NCBI GenBank assembly: GCA_964472545.1 | Contig: CAYYNP010000326.1 | Span: 1-11,010 of the forward strand | DNA length: 11,010 nucleotides | Direction of reading: 5' to 3' | Source: CAYYNP01 sp964472545 | GTDB lineage: Bacteria; Planctomycetota; Planctomycetia; Pirellulales; Thermoguttaceae | In this document: piece after piece, positions 1 to 6,114 of the stretch | Layout of the letters: each line of letters begins with the position of its first letter | Position numbering within the stretch: position 1 is the first letter of the stretch | The notes under the pieces: generated by a model | What the model saw: only the letters and a program-made list of their open reading frames with translations | Databases searched by the model: none | Told to the model about the DNA's origin: nothing | Program-made: the position numbers and the translations under genes

Positions 1-73
1 GACGCCAGATCCCGTGACGCCCGCTCCTGTGACGCCAGATCCCGTAACGCCAGATCCCGTAACGCCCGATCCG
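1..73 (+). repeat. 15-bp tandem repeat encoding TPDPV units
   Basis: About five consecutive 15-base units of the form GTGACGCCAGATCCC run from the left edge to position 73. Units begin at 14, 29, 44 and 59, and a truncated one lies at 1-13. Differences between units are few (GTG/GTA, AGAT/CGCT). The repeat is in frame with the FIST gene and encodes VTPDP, VTPAP and VTPDP again, then degenerates into VPGPELPAP. It is a coding minisatellite in a Pro-rich segment. Because it reaches the window edge, the full copy number is unknown. Confidence 0.9.
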
Positions 74-1459
74 GACGTTCCCGGTCCGGAACTCCCGGCA
101 CCGGCCACGACGAGCAAGGGAGCGGCCCGCTCGGGCGGTTCGGAGTCGGTGGCGTTTGCGATTGCCTGGTGTACCGACGCCGACCCGGCGGCCGCGGCCA
201 AGACGGCGGCCGGCGACGCGATCGAGCAACTCGGCTGCCCGGCCAAGGGGTTGGTCTTCTACGAGTACTACCCCAAGACGGTCACCGTAGAGGACGAGTT
301 CGGCGAGAAGACCGAGAAGGAATTGCCGGACCTGGAGAAGGACAAGGCCGTGCTGCCGGCGATCCGCGGCGTAGCCGCGGCGGTGCCGACGATCGGGTGC
401 CGTGCCCGTTCGCTGGTCAACGGCGGCACGATGCTCGAAAACACGGTGGCCGTGCTGGCCATCGGCGGCGAGAAGGTCTCCTGCCAAGTGACGCAAACCA
501 AGCTAGAGAACGACCGCAAGGCCGTCGGCGCGGCGATTGCCGAGCAACTCAAAGGGATGGAAGACCTGAAGCTCGTGCTGGCCCTTTCCGAGATGAATCT
601 CTCGTTCGACACCACGCCGGGCATCTCGGTCGAAGACTTCATCCACGGCGTGCTCGACACCACGGGCAAGGACGTGGCCCTGTTTGGTGGGAACTGCTTC
701 CCGAACGACTATCCGGACGACAAAGGTGGTGTGCAGTTCATCGGCGATGAGGTGGTCGAAGGTTCCGTGGTCGCGATGGGCATCGCCGGGCCGATTGCCG
801 TGCACGCCAACCACACCAACGAGTTCACGCCCTCGGAGAAGACCGTCGAAGTGACCAAGGCGGACGACAAATGGGTCCAGCAAATCGACGGCAAGCCGGC
901 TGAGGAGGTCTACCGCGAGTTGCGAGGCATGGCGGACGACGAGAAGTTCACTAGTGACTCGCAGCATCCGATCGGCGTGGTCGTCGCTCCGGGCAAGGTC
1001 TATCTTCGTATGATCCTCGACTGGATCGACGCCGACGGCAACGACATGGCGGGGGAACCCTCCGACGTGCCGCCGGGATCGCTGAAGTTCGTGGCCGCGG
1101 TTCCCGAAGGCACGAAGATCAAGGTCCTCATCGGGGGCCACGATCCACAAGCGATCCTCGACGCCGCCAAAGAGGGCATCACCGAATCGGTCGAAAAGGC
1201 CGGCGACGCCAAGCCGCTGTTGGCACTTCTGTCCGACTGTTGTGCCCGCGGCGGGCGGCTACGCGAGTTCCGTCAGGCCGACGAATGCGAAGTCGTCCAG
1301 GCGATTCTCCCGGCGATGGAAGCCAAGGGCGTGAAGCTGCCGATCTTCGGGTTCTACGCCTGGGGCGAATTGGGCCCGATTGCCGGCGAGTTCGGCGGCC
1401 TGCCCTGCATGTACCAACAGCACACGTTCGTTTCGGCCGTGTTGACCGAGGAGAAGTAG
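1..1459 (+). CDS. FIST-domain signal-transduction protein (5' end outside the window)
   Basis: The reading frame is open to the left edge, so the start is probably upstream. GTG at 14 is the first possible start inside the window but lies within the repeat. Residues are numbered from that codon (481 residues). Residues 1-40 are a low-complexity Pro/Asp linker. Residues about 45-260 resemble FIST_N (AFAIAWCTDAD, then IRGVAAAVPTIGC, then LFGGNCF). Residues about 275-478 resemble FIST_C, starting near VQQIDGKPAEEVYREL and ending with the characteristic GFYAWGELGP (446-455) and QQHTFVSAVL (468-477). FIST domains are known as putative small-ligand sensors found with signalling proteins. No membrane segment is visible, so the visible part looks soluble; the Pro-rich stretch could link it to a missing N-terminal domain or anchor. 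It carries nine cysteines, including adjacent Cys409-Cys410. The stop lies 3 bases from the stop of the convergent histidine kinase. The family call is firm; the ligand is unknown. Confidence 0.85.
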   Translation, partial: TPDPVTPAPVTPDPVTPDPVTPDPDVPGPELPAPATTSKGAARSGGSESVAFAIAWCTDADPAAAAKTAAGDAIEQLGCPAKGLVFYEYYPKTVTVEDEFGEKTEKELPDLEKDKAVLPAIRGVAAAVPTIGCRARSLVNGGTMLENTVAVLAIGGEKVSCQVTQTKLENDRKAVGAAIAEQLKGMEDLKLVLALSEMNLSFDTTPGISVEDFIHGVLDTTGKDVALFGGNCFPNDYPDDKGGVQFIGDEVVEGSVVAMGIAGPIAVHANHTNEFTPSEKTVEVTKADDKWVQQIDGKPAEEVYRELRGMADDEKFTSDSQHPIGVVVAPGKVYLRMILDWIDADGNDMAGEPSDVPPGSLKFVAAVPEGTKIKVLIGGHDPQAILDAAKEGITESVEKAGDAKPLLALLSDCCARGGRLREFRQADECEVVQAILPAMEAKGVKLPIFGFYAWGELGPIAGEFGGLPCMYQQHTFVSAVLTEEK

Positions 1460-1462
1460 ACG

Positions 1463-3343
1463 CTACGTGGTGTCGACCGAACGTGGCCCGACGTGGCGGG
1501 CGAGCAACTCGAGCAGTTCGTTGCGCCGCAGCGGCTTGGCGACGTGTTGGTTGCAGCCGGCCTCCAGACACATCTGGCGGTCCTGCGGCGTGGCATGGGC
1601 CGTCAGGGCGATGATCGGACCGGCGTAGCCCTCGCAGCGGAGCTTGCGTGTGGCTTCGAATCCGTTCATCACGGGCATCTGCATGTCCATCAGGATGACG
1701 TCGAAGGGCTTGCCCCGCGCGTCGGCAACGGCCTCACAGCCGAGTTGGCCGTTTTCGGCAACCTGCACTTCCGCGCCGGCCTTCTCGAGGATGGTGCCGA
1801 TCAGCCGCTGGTTGTCCGGGCCGTCTTCGACCAGCAGCACCCGGCCGCGCAGCGGCTGGGGACGTTTGGCCGCGGAGTCGGCGCCACGCCGCGAGACTTG
1901 TTCCCCGTGAGACGGTGGGGCATTCTGCACGCTCTGGCGGGTCTCGGGCAGCCCGGTATCGATCTGGTGCTCCGCTGGGGAACCGTCGCCGGTTTCGCCG
2001 ACGGAAATCGTGGCGCGGAAAGTGCTCCCCTTGCCGGCGGCGCTCTGGGCGATCACCACGTCGCCGCCGAGCATGCGGGCCAGCCGGCGGCAGATTGCCA
2101 GCCCCAAGCCGCTGCCACCGTGAGACCTCGTCAGCGTGGCGTCGGCCTGCACGAACGGCTGAAACAGCGAGCCGATCTGGTGCGCGTCCATGCCGATGCC
2201 CGTGTCGCTGACGTCGAACTGCAGCAGCGAGCCACCCCGATCACCGTCGACCAACGAGGTCCGTAGATGCACCCCGCCGCGGTCGGTGAACTTGATCGCG
2301 TTGCCCAGCAGGTTGGTCAGGATCTGCCGGACGCGTACCGGATCGGTCCGCACAAAGTCGGGCACGCCGACGTCGATCTTGCAGGTCAGGGAGAGCCCCT
2401 TTCCTTCGGCCCGGATGTGCATCGACGCCAACACGTCGTCGAGCATTTCGGCCACGTCGCAGACCGCGGCGTGGACGTCGAGCTTTCCGGCCTCGATCTT
2501 GCTCAGGTCGAGCACGTCGTTGACGATGCTCAGGAGATGGCGTCCGTTGCGGAAGATCGCGTCGACGGCCTCGCCCTGTTCGTCGGGTGCGTGGTGGTGC
2601 GTCGTTCGTTCGTCGAGCAATTCGGCGTAGCCGAGGATGGCGGTCAGCGGTGTGCGGATCTCGTGGCTCACGTTGGCCAGGAACTCGGTCTTTGACCGGT
2701 TGGCCGATTCGGCCGTGTCTCGAGCAGACTTCAGGCGTCGGTTCACATTGAGCAGCTCGACGTGGGCCTTCTCCAATTCGGACGTCCGCGTCCGCACCAT
2801 GTCGGCCATCTGGTCCATCTTGGCTCGGGCCCGTTTGGCGAGCTGCCACTTCTCGGTCAGCGCGCAGGCCAATTGGCGGACTTCGATCGCGTCGAACGGC
2901 TTCTTGAGGATCAACCACTGGGAGGCGTTGCCCAGACGCCGGGCGATCTGATCCCAGGAGTAGTCGGAGTAGGCCGTGCAAATGACCACTTGCAGATCGG
3001 GCGACTCCCGCCAGACGTGCTCGATCGTGTCGAGCCCGTCCCGGCCCGGCGGCAAGCGCATGTCGATGAACGCCACGGCGAACGGCCGGCCGGCGCTTTC
3101 GGCCCGGCGCACCATCTCAAGCGCTTCGCGTCCTTGAGACGCCGTGTCGATCTCGAACGGCCCGGGCTCCGGCTCGGCGGCCGGTTCGCGGTTGAGCAGC
3201 AAGGCGCCGGTCGATTCGAGCGCCGGGTTGGGCGGCGTGGGCGAGGCCAGGATCTTGCGAAAATCCTTGTGGATCGCCTCGTTGTCGTCGACCACCAGGA
3301 CACGGCCGTTCTTCAGTTTAACGAGGCTAGTCGAATCGTTCAC
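1463..3343 (-). CDS. hybrid histidine kinase, REC-HisKA-HATPase_c-REC, no sensor domain
   Basis: A cytoplasmic hybrid kinase of 626 residues from the chosen GTG start. Domains in order: receiver 1 (about 13-170; acidic pair Asp19-Asp20, phospho-acceptor Asp94 in AFIDMRLP, Lys148 in LKKP); a coiled-coil linker (about 170-215); HisKA with phospho-His227 in SHEIRTP; HATPase_c with the N box at Asn348 (NLLGNAIKF), G1 DTGIGM at 380-385 and G2 GGSGLGL at 409-415; a Ser/Pro/Gln-rich linker (about 450-498); receiver 2 (about 499-620; Glu506-Asp507, Asp553 in LMDMQMP, Thr581, Lys603). All catalytic and phosphotransfer residues are present. There is no membrane segment and no PAS, GAF or HAMP domain. 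Receiver 1 has about 25 extra residues between helix 1 and strand 2. A longer form from TTG at 3403 is possible, but its first 20 residues are Arg-rich and unlike a receiver start. No strong ribosome site precedes either start. Output partner and signal are unknown. Confidence 0.9.
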   Translation of the reverse strand: MNDSTSLVKLKNGRVLVVDDNEAIHKDFRKILASPTPPNPALESTGALLLNREPAAEPEPGPFEIDTASQGREALEMVRRAESAGRPFAVAFIDMRLPPGRDGLDTIEHVWRESPDLQVVICTAYSDYSWDQIARRLGNASQWLILKKPFDAIEVRQLACALTEKWQLAKRARAKMDQMADMVRTRTSELEKAHVELLNVNRRLKSARDTAESANRSKTEFLANVSHEIRTPLTAILGYAELLDERTTHHHAPDEQGEAVDAIFRNGRHLLSIVNDVLDLSKIEAGKLDVHAAVCDVAEMLDDVLASMHIRAEGKGLSLTCKIDVGVPDFVRTDPVRVRQILTNLLGNAIKFTDRGGVHLRTSLVDGDRGGSLLQFDVSDTGIGMDAHQIGSLFQPFVQADATLTRSHGGSGLGLAICRRLARMLGGDVVIAQSAAGKGSTFRATISVGETGDGSPAEHQIDTGLPETRQSVQNAPPSHGEQVSRRGADSAAKRPQPLRGRVLLVEDGPDNQRLIGTILEKAGAEVQVAENGQLGCEAVADARGKPFDVILMDMQMPVMNGFEATRKLRCEGYAGPIIALTAHATPQDRQMCLEAGCNQHVAKPLRRNELLELLARHVGPRSVDTT

Positions 3344-3539
3344 AAACCCGTACCCGGTCTCAACGGCAACTCGGCGACAACGCCCCTTACGCACACGCTC
3401 CAACGCCCCGACGCTCCGGGGGTTGGCGCTCCGGCGGTTCGGCCTACAAGGAAAAGTAGCTTACGACTGGCGCTTCAAGTGGAGAGAAACGCCCGTCCGC
3501 GTCGGCAAAGGCGGCAAGAGAGGCACAACCGTTACAGAT
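3344..3539. other. intergenic region between the COX15-like gene and the histidine kinase
   Basis: About 196 bases without a supported gene (136 if the kinase starts at TTG 3403). It must hold the leader of the kinase gene on the minus strand. Two near-identical 9-base stretches (CGCTCCGGG at 3412-3420 and CGCTCCGGC at 3427-3435) lie close together, and the block 3404-3480 has the mixed look of a degraded intergenic repeat. I found neither a convincing promoter nor a hairpin followed by a T-run. Confidence 0.4.
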
Positions 3540-4517
3540 TCACGCCGCGCTTCGGCCGACCGAAGACCGCCACGCCCGCCAAGACCAGATTGCCAGGCTC
3601 GCCGCCGCCGCGAAGTTCAGCGCGCCGATGGCCACGTGGGCGGTGGCCGTGACGGTTTGTAGCAGGCCGTCTTGCACGACGGTGTAGTCGAACGTGGCCA
3701 CGCCCTCGCGGAACCAGGCCGGCCAGCCATATCGGGTCACCCAAGCGCCCCCGCCGAGAAGCAGTTGCAGCAGCATCAGCCCCGAGAGCACCGACGCCCG
3801 GCGGACGATTGCCGGCCGGCTGCGGGCGCGCCGCAAACAAAGCACGAGCAGCCACACGACCCCGACTGCCACCATCGCAGCCGTGATCACCTTCAGCCAG
3901 ATCCAGAGCACGAATCGCTCAGGCTCGCCGCCGATCGGCAAATGACGCAACTGGGCGCCGAAGAAGATCTGTACGTAGATGGCGGCCGCAACCAGTGTGG
4001 CCAAAACGGGCAACCAGAGCGTTGATGGTGTGGCGGTCGACTCGTCGTCCGTTTGCCAACCGCGCGACGTGACCGCGACCGCCGCCGCACAGAGCGCCAA
4101 TAGCAGCGGGGCCAGACACGCGTGGAGCTTGGCCAGCAGGTAGGCATCGTGCACGACGCGCAGCCCGCCGACGGCGCCTTGCAGGCAGATACCGGCCACG
4201 GCGGCGATCCCCAGCAGCGGCGTCCACTTGCGGTGGTCGCGTCGCCAAAGCACCACGGTCAGCGCTATCGCCAGCGGCAACAGGAGCATCGCCGCCAGCC
4301 GCTCGGCCTGGGCCAACAGCGGGTCGCGCGAGTCGGGTAGATGGAACCACCGGCCAAACGCAGTCGGCCAGTCGGGAATCGACATCGCGGCCGAGTACGA
4401 CGTCACCAGACCGCCGAGGCAGATCACCGCAAACACGCCACCGGCCATCGTCCACGCCAGGCGATGCGGCCAGGGGTCGAGTGTTGGGGCGGTGGGTTTG
4501 CGTTTAGGGCGATTCAA
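3540..4517 (-). CDS. heme A synthase family protein (COX15/CtaA-like), divergent ligand set
   Basis: A 325-residue integral membrane protein with eight predicted membrane helices (about 21-41, 68-90, 99-121, 128-150, 167-190, 203-228, 240-262, 287-312), the CtaA fold. Family marks are GGLVTSYSAAMSIPDWP (35-51), QGAVGGLRV (113-121), QIFFGAQLRH (183-192) and Gln-rich QLLLGGGAWVTR (251-262). CtaA oxidises heme O to heme A for cytochrome oxidase in the plasma membrane and normally carries paired His in helices 2, 4, 6 and 8. Here His132 (helix 4) and His294 (helix 8) are present. The helix 2 position reads AQAERLAA, with Glu72 where the E-x-x-H-R His is expected, and helix 6 reads WIWLKVITAA with no His. 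The start is TTG: an in-frame stop lies just upstream, and the next ATG (4448) would cut the family-typical PHRLAW. No ctaB or oxidase gene is nearby. Family membership is confident; heme A synthase activity is doubtful. Confidence 0.8.
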   Translation of the reverse strand: MNRPKRKPTAPTLDPWPHRLAWTMAGGVFAVICLGGLVTSYSAAMSIPDWPTAFGRWFHLPDSRDPLLAQAERLAAMLLLPLAIALTVVLWRRDHRKWTPLLGIAAVAGICLQGAVGGLRVVHDAYLLAKLHACLAPLLLALCAAAVAVTSRGWQTDDESTATPSTLWLPVLATLVAAAIYVQIFFGAQLRHLPIGGEPERFVLWIWLKVITAAMVAVGVVWLLVLCLRRARSRPAIVRRASVLSGLMLLQLLLGGGAWVTRYGWPAWFREGVATFDYTVVQDGLLQTVTATAHVAIGALNFAAAASLAIWSWRAWRSSVGRSAA

Positions 4518-4534
4518 CGGTGTTTCTCACTCAT

Positions 4535-4559
4535 AAAGCCGCGACCGGTGGTCGCGCCC
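4535..4559 (+). repeat. REP-like palindrome, family 1, copy A
   Basis: A 25-base element starting AAAGCC, then the palindromic core CGCGACCGGTGGTCGCG (7-bp stem, 3-base loop), ending CCC. It matches copy B exactly in inverted orientation and copy C (10434-10458) in the same orientation; A and C stay identical over 28 bases (4533-4560). In the direction of the neighbouring minus-strand genes the hairpin is followed by CTTTAT, so it could act as a weak terminator. It lies 17 bases upstream of the COX15-like TTG start. Confidence 0.9.
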
Positions 4560-4651
4560 GAAGTAGTAGCGCAGTCCAATCCGTCAACACTAACATACTC
4601 CAACACACGGCGCCGACACACGAACGCAGTCGACACGTTTCGATAACGCCG

Positions 4652-4676
4652 GGGCGCGACCACCGGTCGCGGCTTT
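4652..4676 (-). repeat. REP-like palindrome, family 1, copy B (inverted)
   Basis: Exact inverted copy of the 25-base element at 4535-4559, with a 92-base spacer between them. It lies 23 bases past the stop of the sialidase-fold gene and may form or protect that transcript's 3' end. The two copies can also pair with each other as a 25-bp stem. Confidence 0.9.
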
Positions 4677-4699
4677 GTACGCTATCGCCGTGCTTGCCC

Positions 4700-5878
4700 T
4701 CAGCCGTCGATCGTCCACCCCGCTTGCCGCAACACGGCGTACGTCGAGCCGCTCATCTTCTCGTACCAAACGCTCACCAGCGGGCCGTCGGCCAATTGTA
4801 CGGTCGAGGGGTAGCCCAAATCGCCCGACGGGCCGTCGCCGGAGAGGATCATCGGCTCCGACCAGGTGCGGCCGTGGTTTTCGCTCAGCCGGGCCTGGTT
4901 GCCCAGCGGGGGGCGGCGATGGCCGTAGGTCATCAACAGCCGGTCGTCGGCCAGCCGCAACAAGTGCGACGGCAACCCCCACACGCCGATCGAATGCGGC
5001 ACCGACCACGACTTGCCCCCGTCGTCCGATTCGCTCTGCAGGGTCTCGCGGGAGTTGGCGGTGTTGTGGTTGCGGATCTGGGCGATCAGTCGCCCGTCGG
5101 CCGTTTCCACGGCGTGTAGCTCGTGGTAGTTTTCGTGGCTGTCGCCCTCCCGCACGGGCAGTTCCGCCAGCCACTTCCACGTGGCACCGTCGTCGGTCGA
5201 CTGACAGAAACCCACGCGATGTCCCTCCCGCCAGAGGTCCTTGCCCGCGTAGAGCAGGCGGCCGTCGGCAAGCTGGATCGGGCCGTGGGGGCTGTCGACC
5301 AGGCAATCGTAGCGGGCCGAGAAGGTCACGCCGCCGTCGGTCGAGCGGATCATCCACACGCCCAACTCGCTCTGGCGTTGTTCTGCCGTGAGCCGGCCGT
5401 GGGCGGCTTGCCAACTCCTCAGCCGCGCTTCGGCCCAGGCCCCGCTTTGCCCTGCGGATATCTTCTCCGCCCGGGCGAGGATCGGCTCGTAGGCCAACGA
5501 GGTAAACGTGGTGATCAGGATGGTCCCCTTAGCCGTTTCCAGCACGCCGGCGTCGCGATCGTCGATGCCGCTGTCGATCAACACTCGAGGCCAACTCCAG
5601 GTCTTGCCGTCGTCGTCGCTGCGCATCAACTCGACACGGCCGAACGGACAGACGTGTGCCTGGCGCCCGCCGGAGCAGACCAGCAGAAGCTGGCCGTTGC
5701 GGCGTCGGGTTAGCGTGGGCCAGCCGTGGTAGAGGTTGCTCTGGTGGCTGATGACCTTGGTCTCACGGACCGTAAACGGCGGGGCGGCGGCCCGGGCACG
5801 TCGGCCGGTCCCCAATACGGTCCCCACGGCCACGGCGCCGCTGGCACGAAGCACGTCTCGGCGAGTCAAGCGTTGCAT
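4700..5878 (-). CDS. Tat-exported sialidase-fold (BNR/Asp-box) protein
   Basis: A 392-residue protein. The N-terminus has a twin-arginine signal (TRRDVLR at 5-11, then a small-residue hydrophobic stretch AVAVGTVLG, then ARA at 28-30 as likely cleavage site), so it is probably exported folded. Five Asp-box turns mark a six-bladed beta-propeller: SDDDGKTW (87-94), STDGGVTF (179-186), STDDGATW (227-234), SDDGGKSW (284-291) and a degenerate SENHGRTW (332-339). Repeated phrases such as LADGRLLY, ETADGRLIA and LADDRLLMTYGHRRP also fit BNR-type sialidase-like proteins. I do not see the FRIP motif of classical GH33 sialidases, so real sialidase activity is uncertain and another glycan-related or non-catalytic role is possible. 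The ATG is supported by AGGAG 9 bases upstream. It is separated from the sugar operon by a REP-like pair, so it may be a separate unit. Confidence 0.8.
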   Translation of the reverse strand: MQRLTRRDVLRASGAVAVGTVLGTGRRARAAAPPFTVRETKVISHQSNLYHGWPTLTRRRNGQLLLVCSGGRQAHVCPFGRVELMRSDDDGKTWSWPRVLIDSGIDDRDAGVLETAKGTILITTFTSLAYEPILARAEKISAGQSGAWAEARLRSWQAAHGRLTAEQRQSELGVWMIRSTDGGVTFSARYDCLVDSPHGPIQLADGRLLYAGKDLWREGHRVGFCQSTDDGATWKWLAELPVREGDSHENYHELHAVETADGRLIAQIRNHNTANSRETLQSESDDGGKSWSVPHSIGVWGLPSHLLRLADDRLLMTYGHRRPPLGNQARLSENHGRTWSEPMILSGDGPSGDLGYPSTVQLADGPLVSVWYEKMSGSTYAVLRQAGWTIDG

Positions 5879-5887
5879 GAAAAGCAG

Positions 5888-5892
5888 CTCCT
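5888..5892 (-). promoter_or_regulatory. ribosome binding site of the sialidase-fold gene
   Basis: AGGAG on the minus strand, 9 bases before the ATG at 5878. It decides this start. Confidence 0.75.
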
Positions 5893-5926
5893 ACGGTAAC
5901 AGAACGGAATCCGCGATGTCAGTCTC

Positions 5927-5944
5927 GTTTCCCTTCCAGGAAAC
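5927..5944. promoter_or_regulatory. short inverted repeat, possible operator
   Basis: GTTTCC and GGAAAC, perfect 6-base arms with a 6-base centre, lie about 50-65 bases upstream of the sialidase-fold start codon, where an operator could sit. The arms are short and this may be chance. Confidence 0.25.
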
Positions 5945-5980
5945 AGCAGCACTCCATCACGCTTCAGCTTTCCGATGGAA

Positions 5981-6006
5981 ACTAGCCGGGGGCGGAAGCC
6001 CCCGGA
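5981..6006 (+). repeat. REP-like palindrome, family 2, copy D
   Basis: A 26-base element beginning ACTAG with the core CCGGGGGCGGAAGCCCCCGG (8-bp GC stem, GGAA tetraloop). It matches 6053-6078 exactly in inverted orientation, 46 bases away. Its sequence is unrelated to family 1, but its architecture is the same: short GC palindrome, inverted pair, between genes. Confidence 0.9.
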
Positions 6007-6052
6007 CGTCGTGCGGGTGTTGGTATTCGCAACTCGAACGTGCTTCGTACCC

Positions 6053-6078
6053 TCCGGGGGCTTCCGCCCCCGGCTAGT
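6053..6078 (-). repeat. REP-like palindrome, family 2, copy E (inverted)
   Basis: Exact inverted partner of 5981-6006. It lies 36 bases past the symporter stop, so on the sugar-operon transcript its strong GC hairpin is well placed to end transcription or block 3' decay. No T-run follows, so it is not a classical intrinsic terminator. Confidence 0.9.
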
Positions 6079-6114
6079 GGCTTTTGGCGCTCCATCGTGA
6101 TCGAATGTGGGGTC

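Larger units (their letters stand above)
4518..4699. other. intergenic region holding an inverted REP-like pair
   Basis: No gene is supported. The stretch between the stop of the sialidase-fold gene and the start of the COX15-like gene consists mainly of two REP-like palindromes in opposite orientation (4535-4559 and 4652-4676) with a 92-base spacer of plain sequence. On the minus strand an ATG at 4534 opens a six-codon frame (MSEKHR) whose TGA overlaps the TTG start of the COX15-like gene. Confidence 0.7.
5879..6114. other. intergenic region with a second inverted REP-like pair
   Basis: Contains the ribosome site of the sialidase-fold gene, a short inverted repeat at 5927-5944, and two 26-base palindromic elements in opposite orientation (5981-6006 and 6053-6078). 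No gene is supported. The sialidase-fold promoter, if separate, should lie around 5895-5980 on the minus strand; no clear sigma-70 boxes were seen. Confidence 0.6.

Noticed and set aside
1..73. Possible CRISPR or direct-repeat array.
   Set aside because: Units are 15 bases, contiguous without spacers, and in frame with the FIST gene.
3344..3403. Kinase start at TTG 3403 (20 extra residues).
   Set aside because: The extra residues are Arg-rich and the DNA looks intergenic. GTG 3343 gives an N-terminus directly before the receiver. Not excluded, but less likely.
2762..3652. Long + strand frames opposite the histidine kinase and COX15-like gene.
   Set aside because: Arg/Gly/Ala-rich products with no family motifs, fully explained as shadows of the minus-strand genes.
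4535..4676. A small insertion sequence bounded by inverted repeats.
   Set aside because: The 92-base interior has no coding capacity, each arm is itself a palindrome, and the element recurs singly at 10434; a REP-like pair explains it better.
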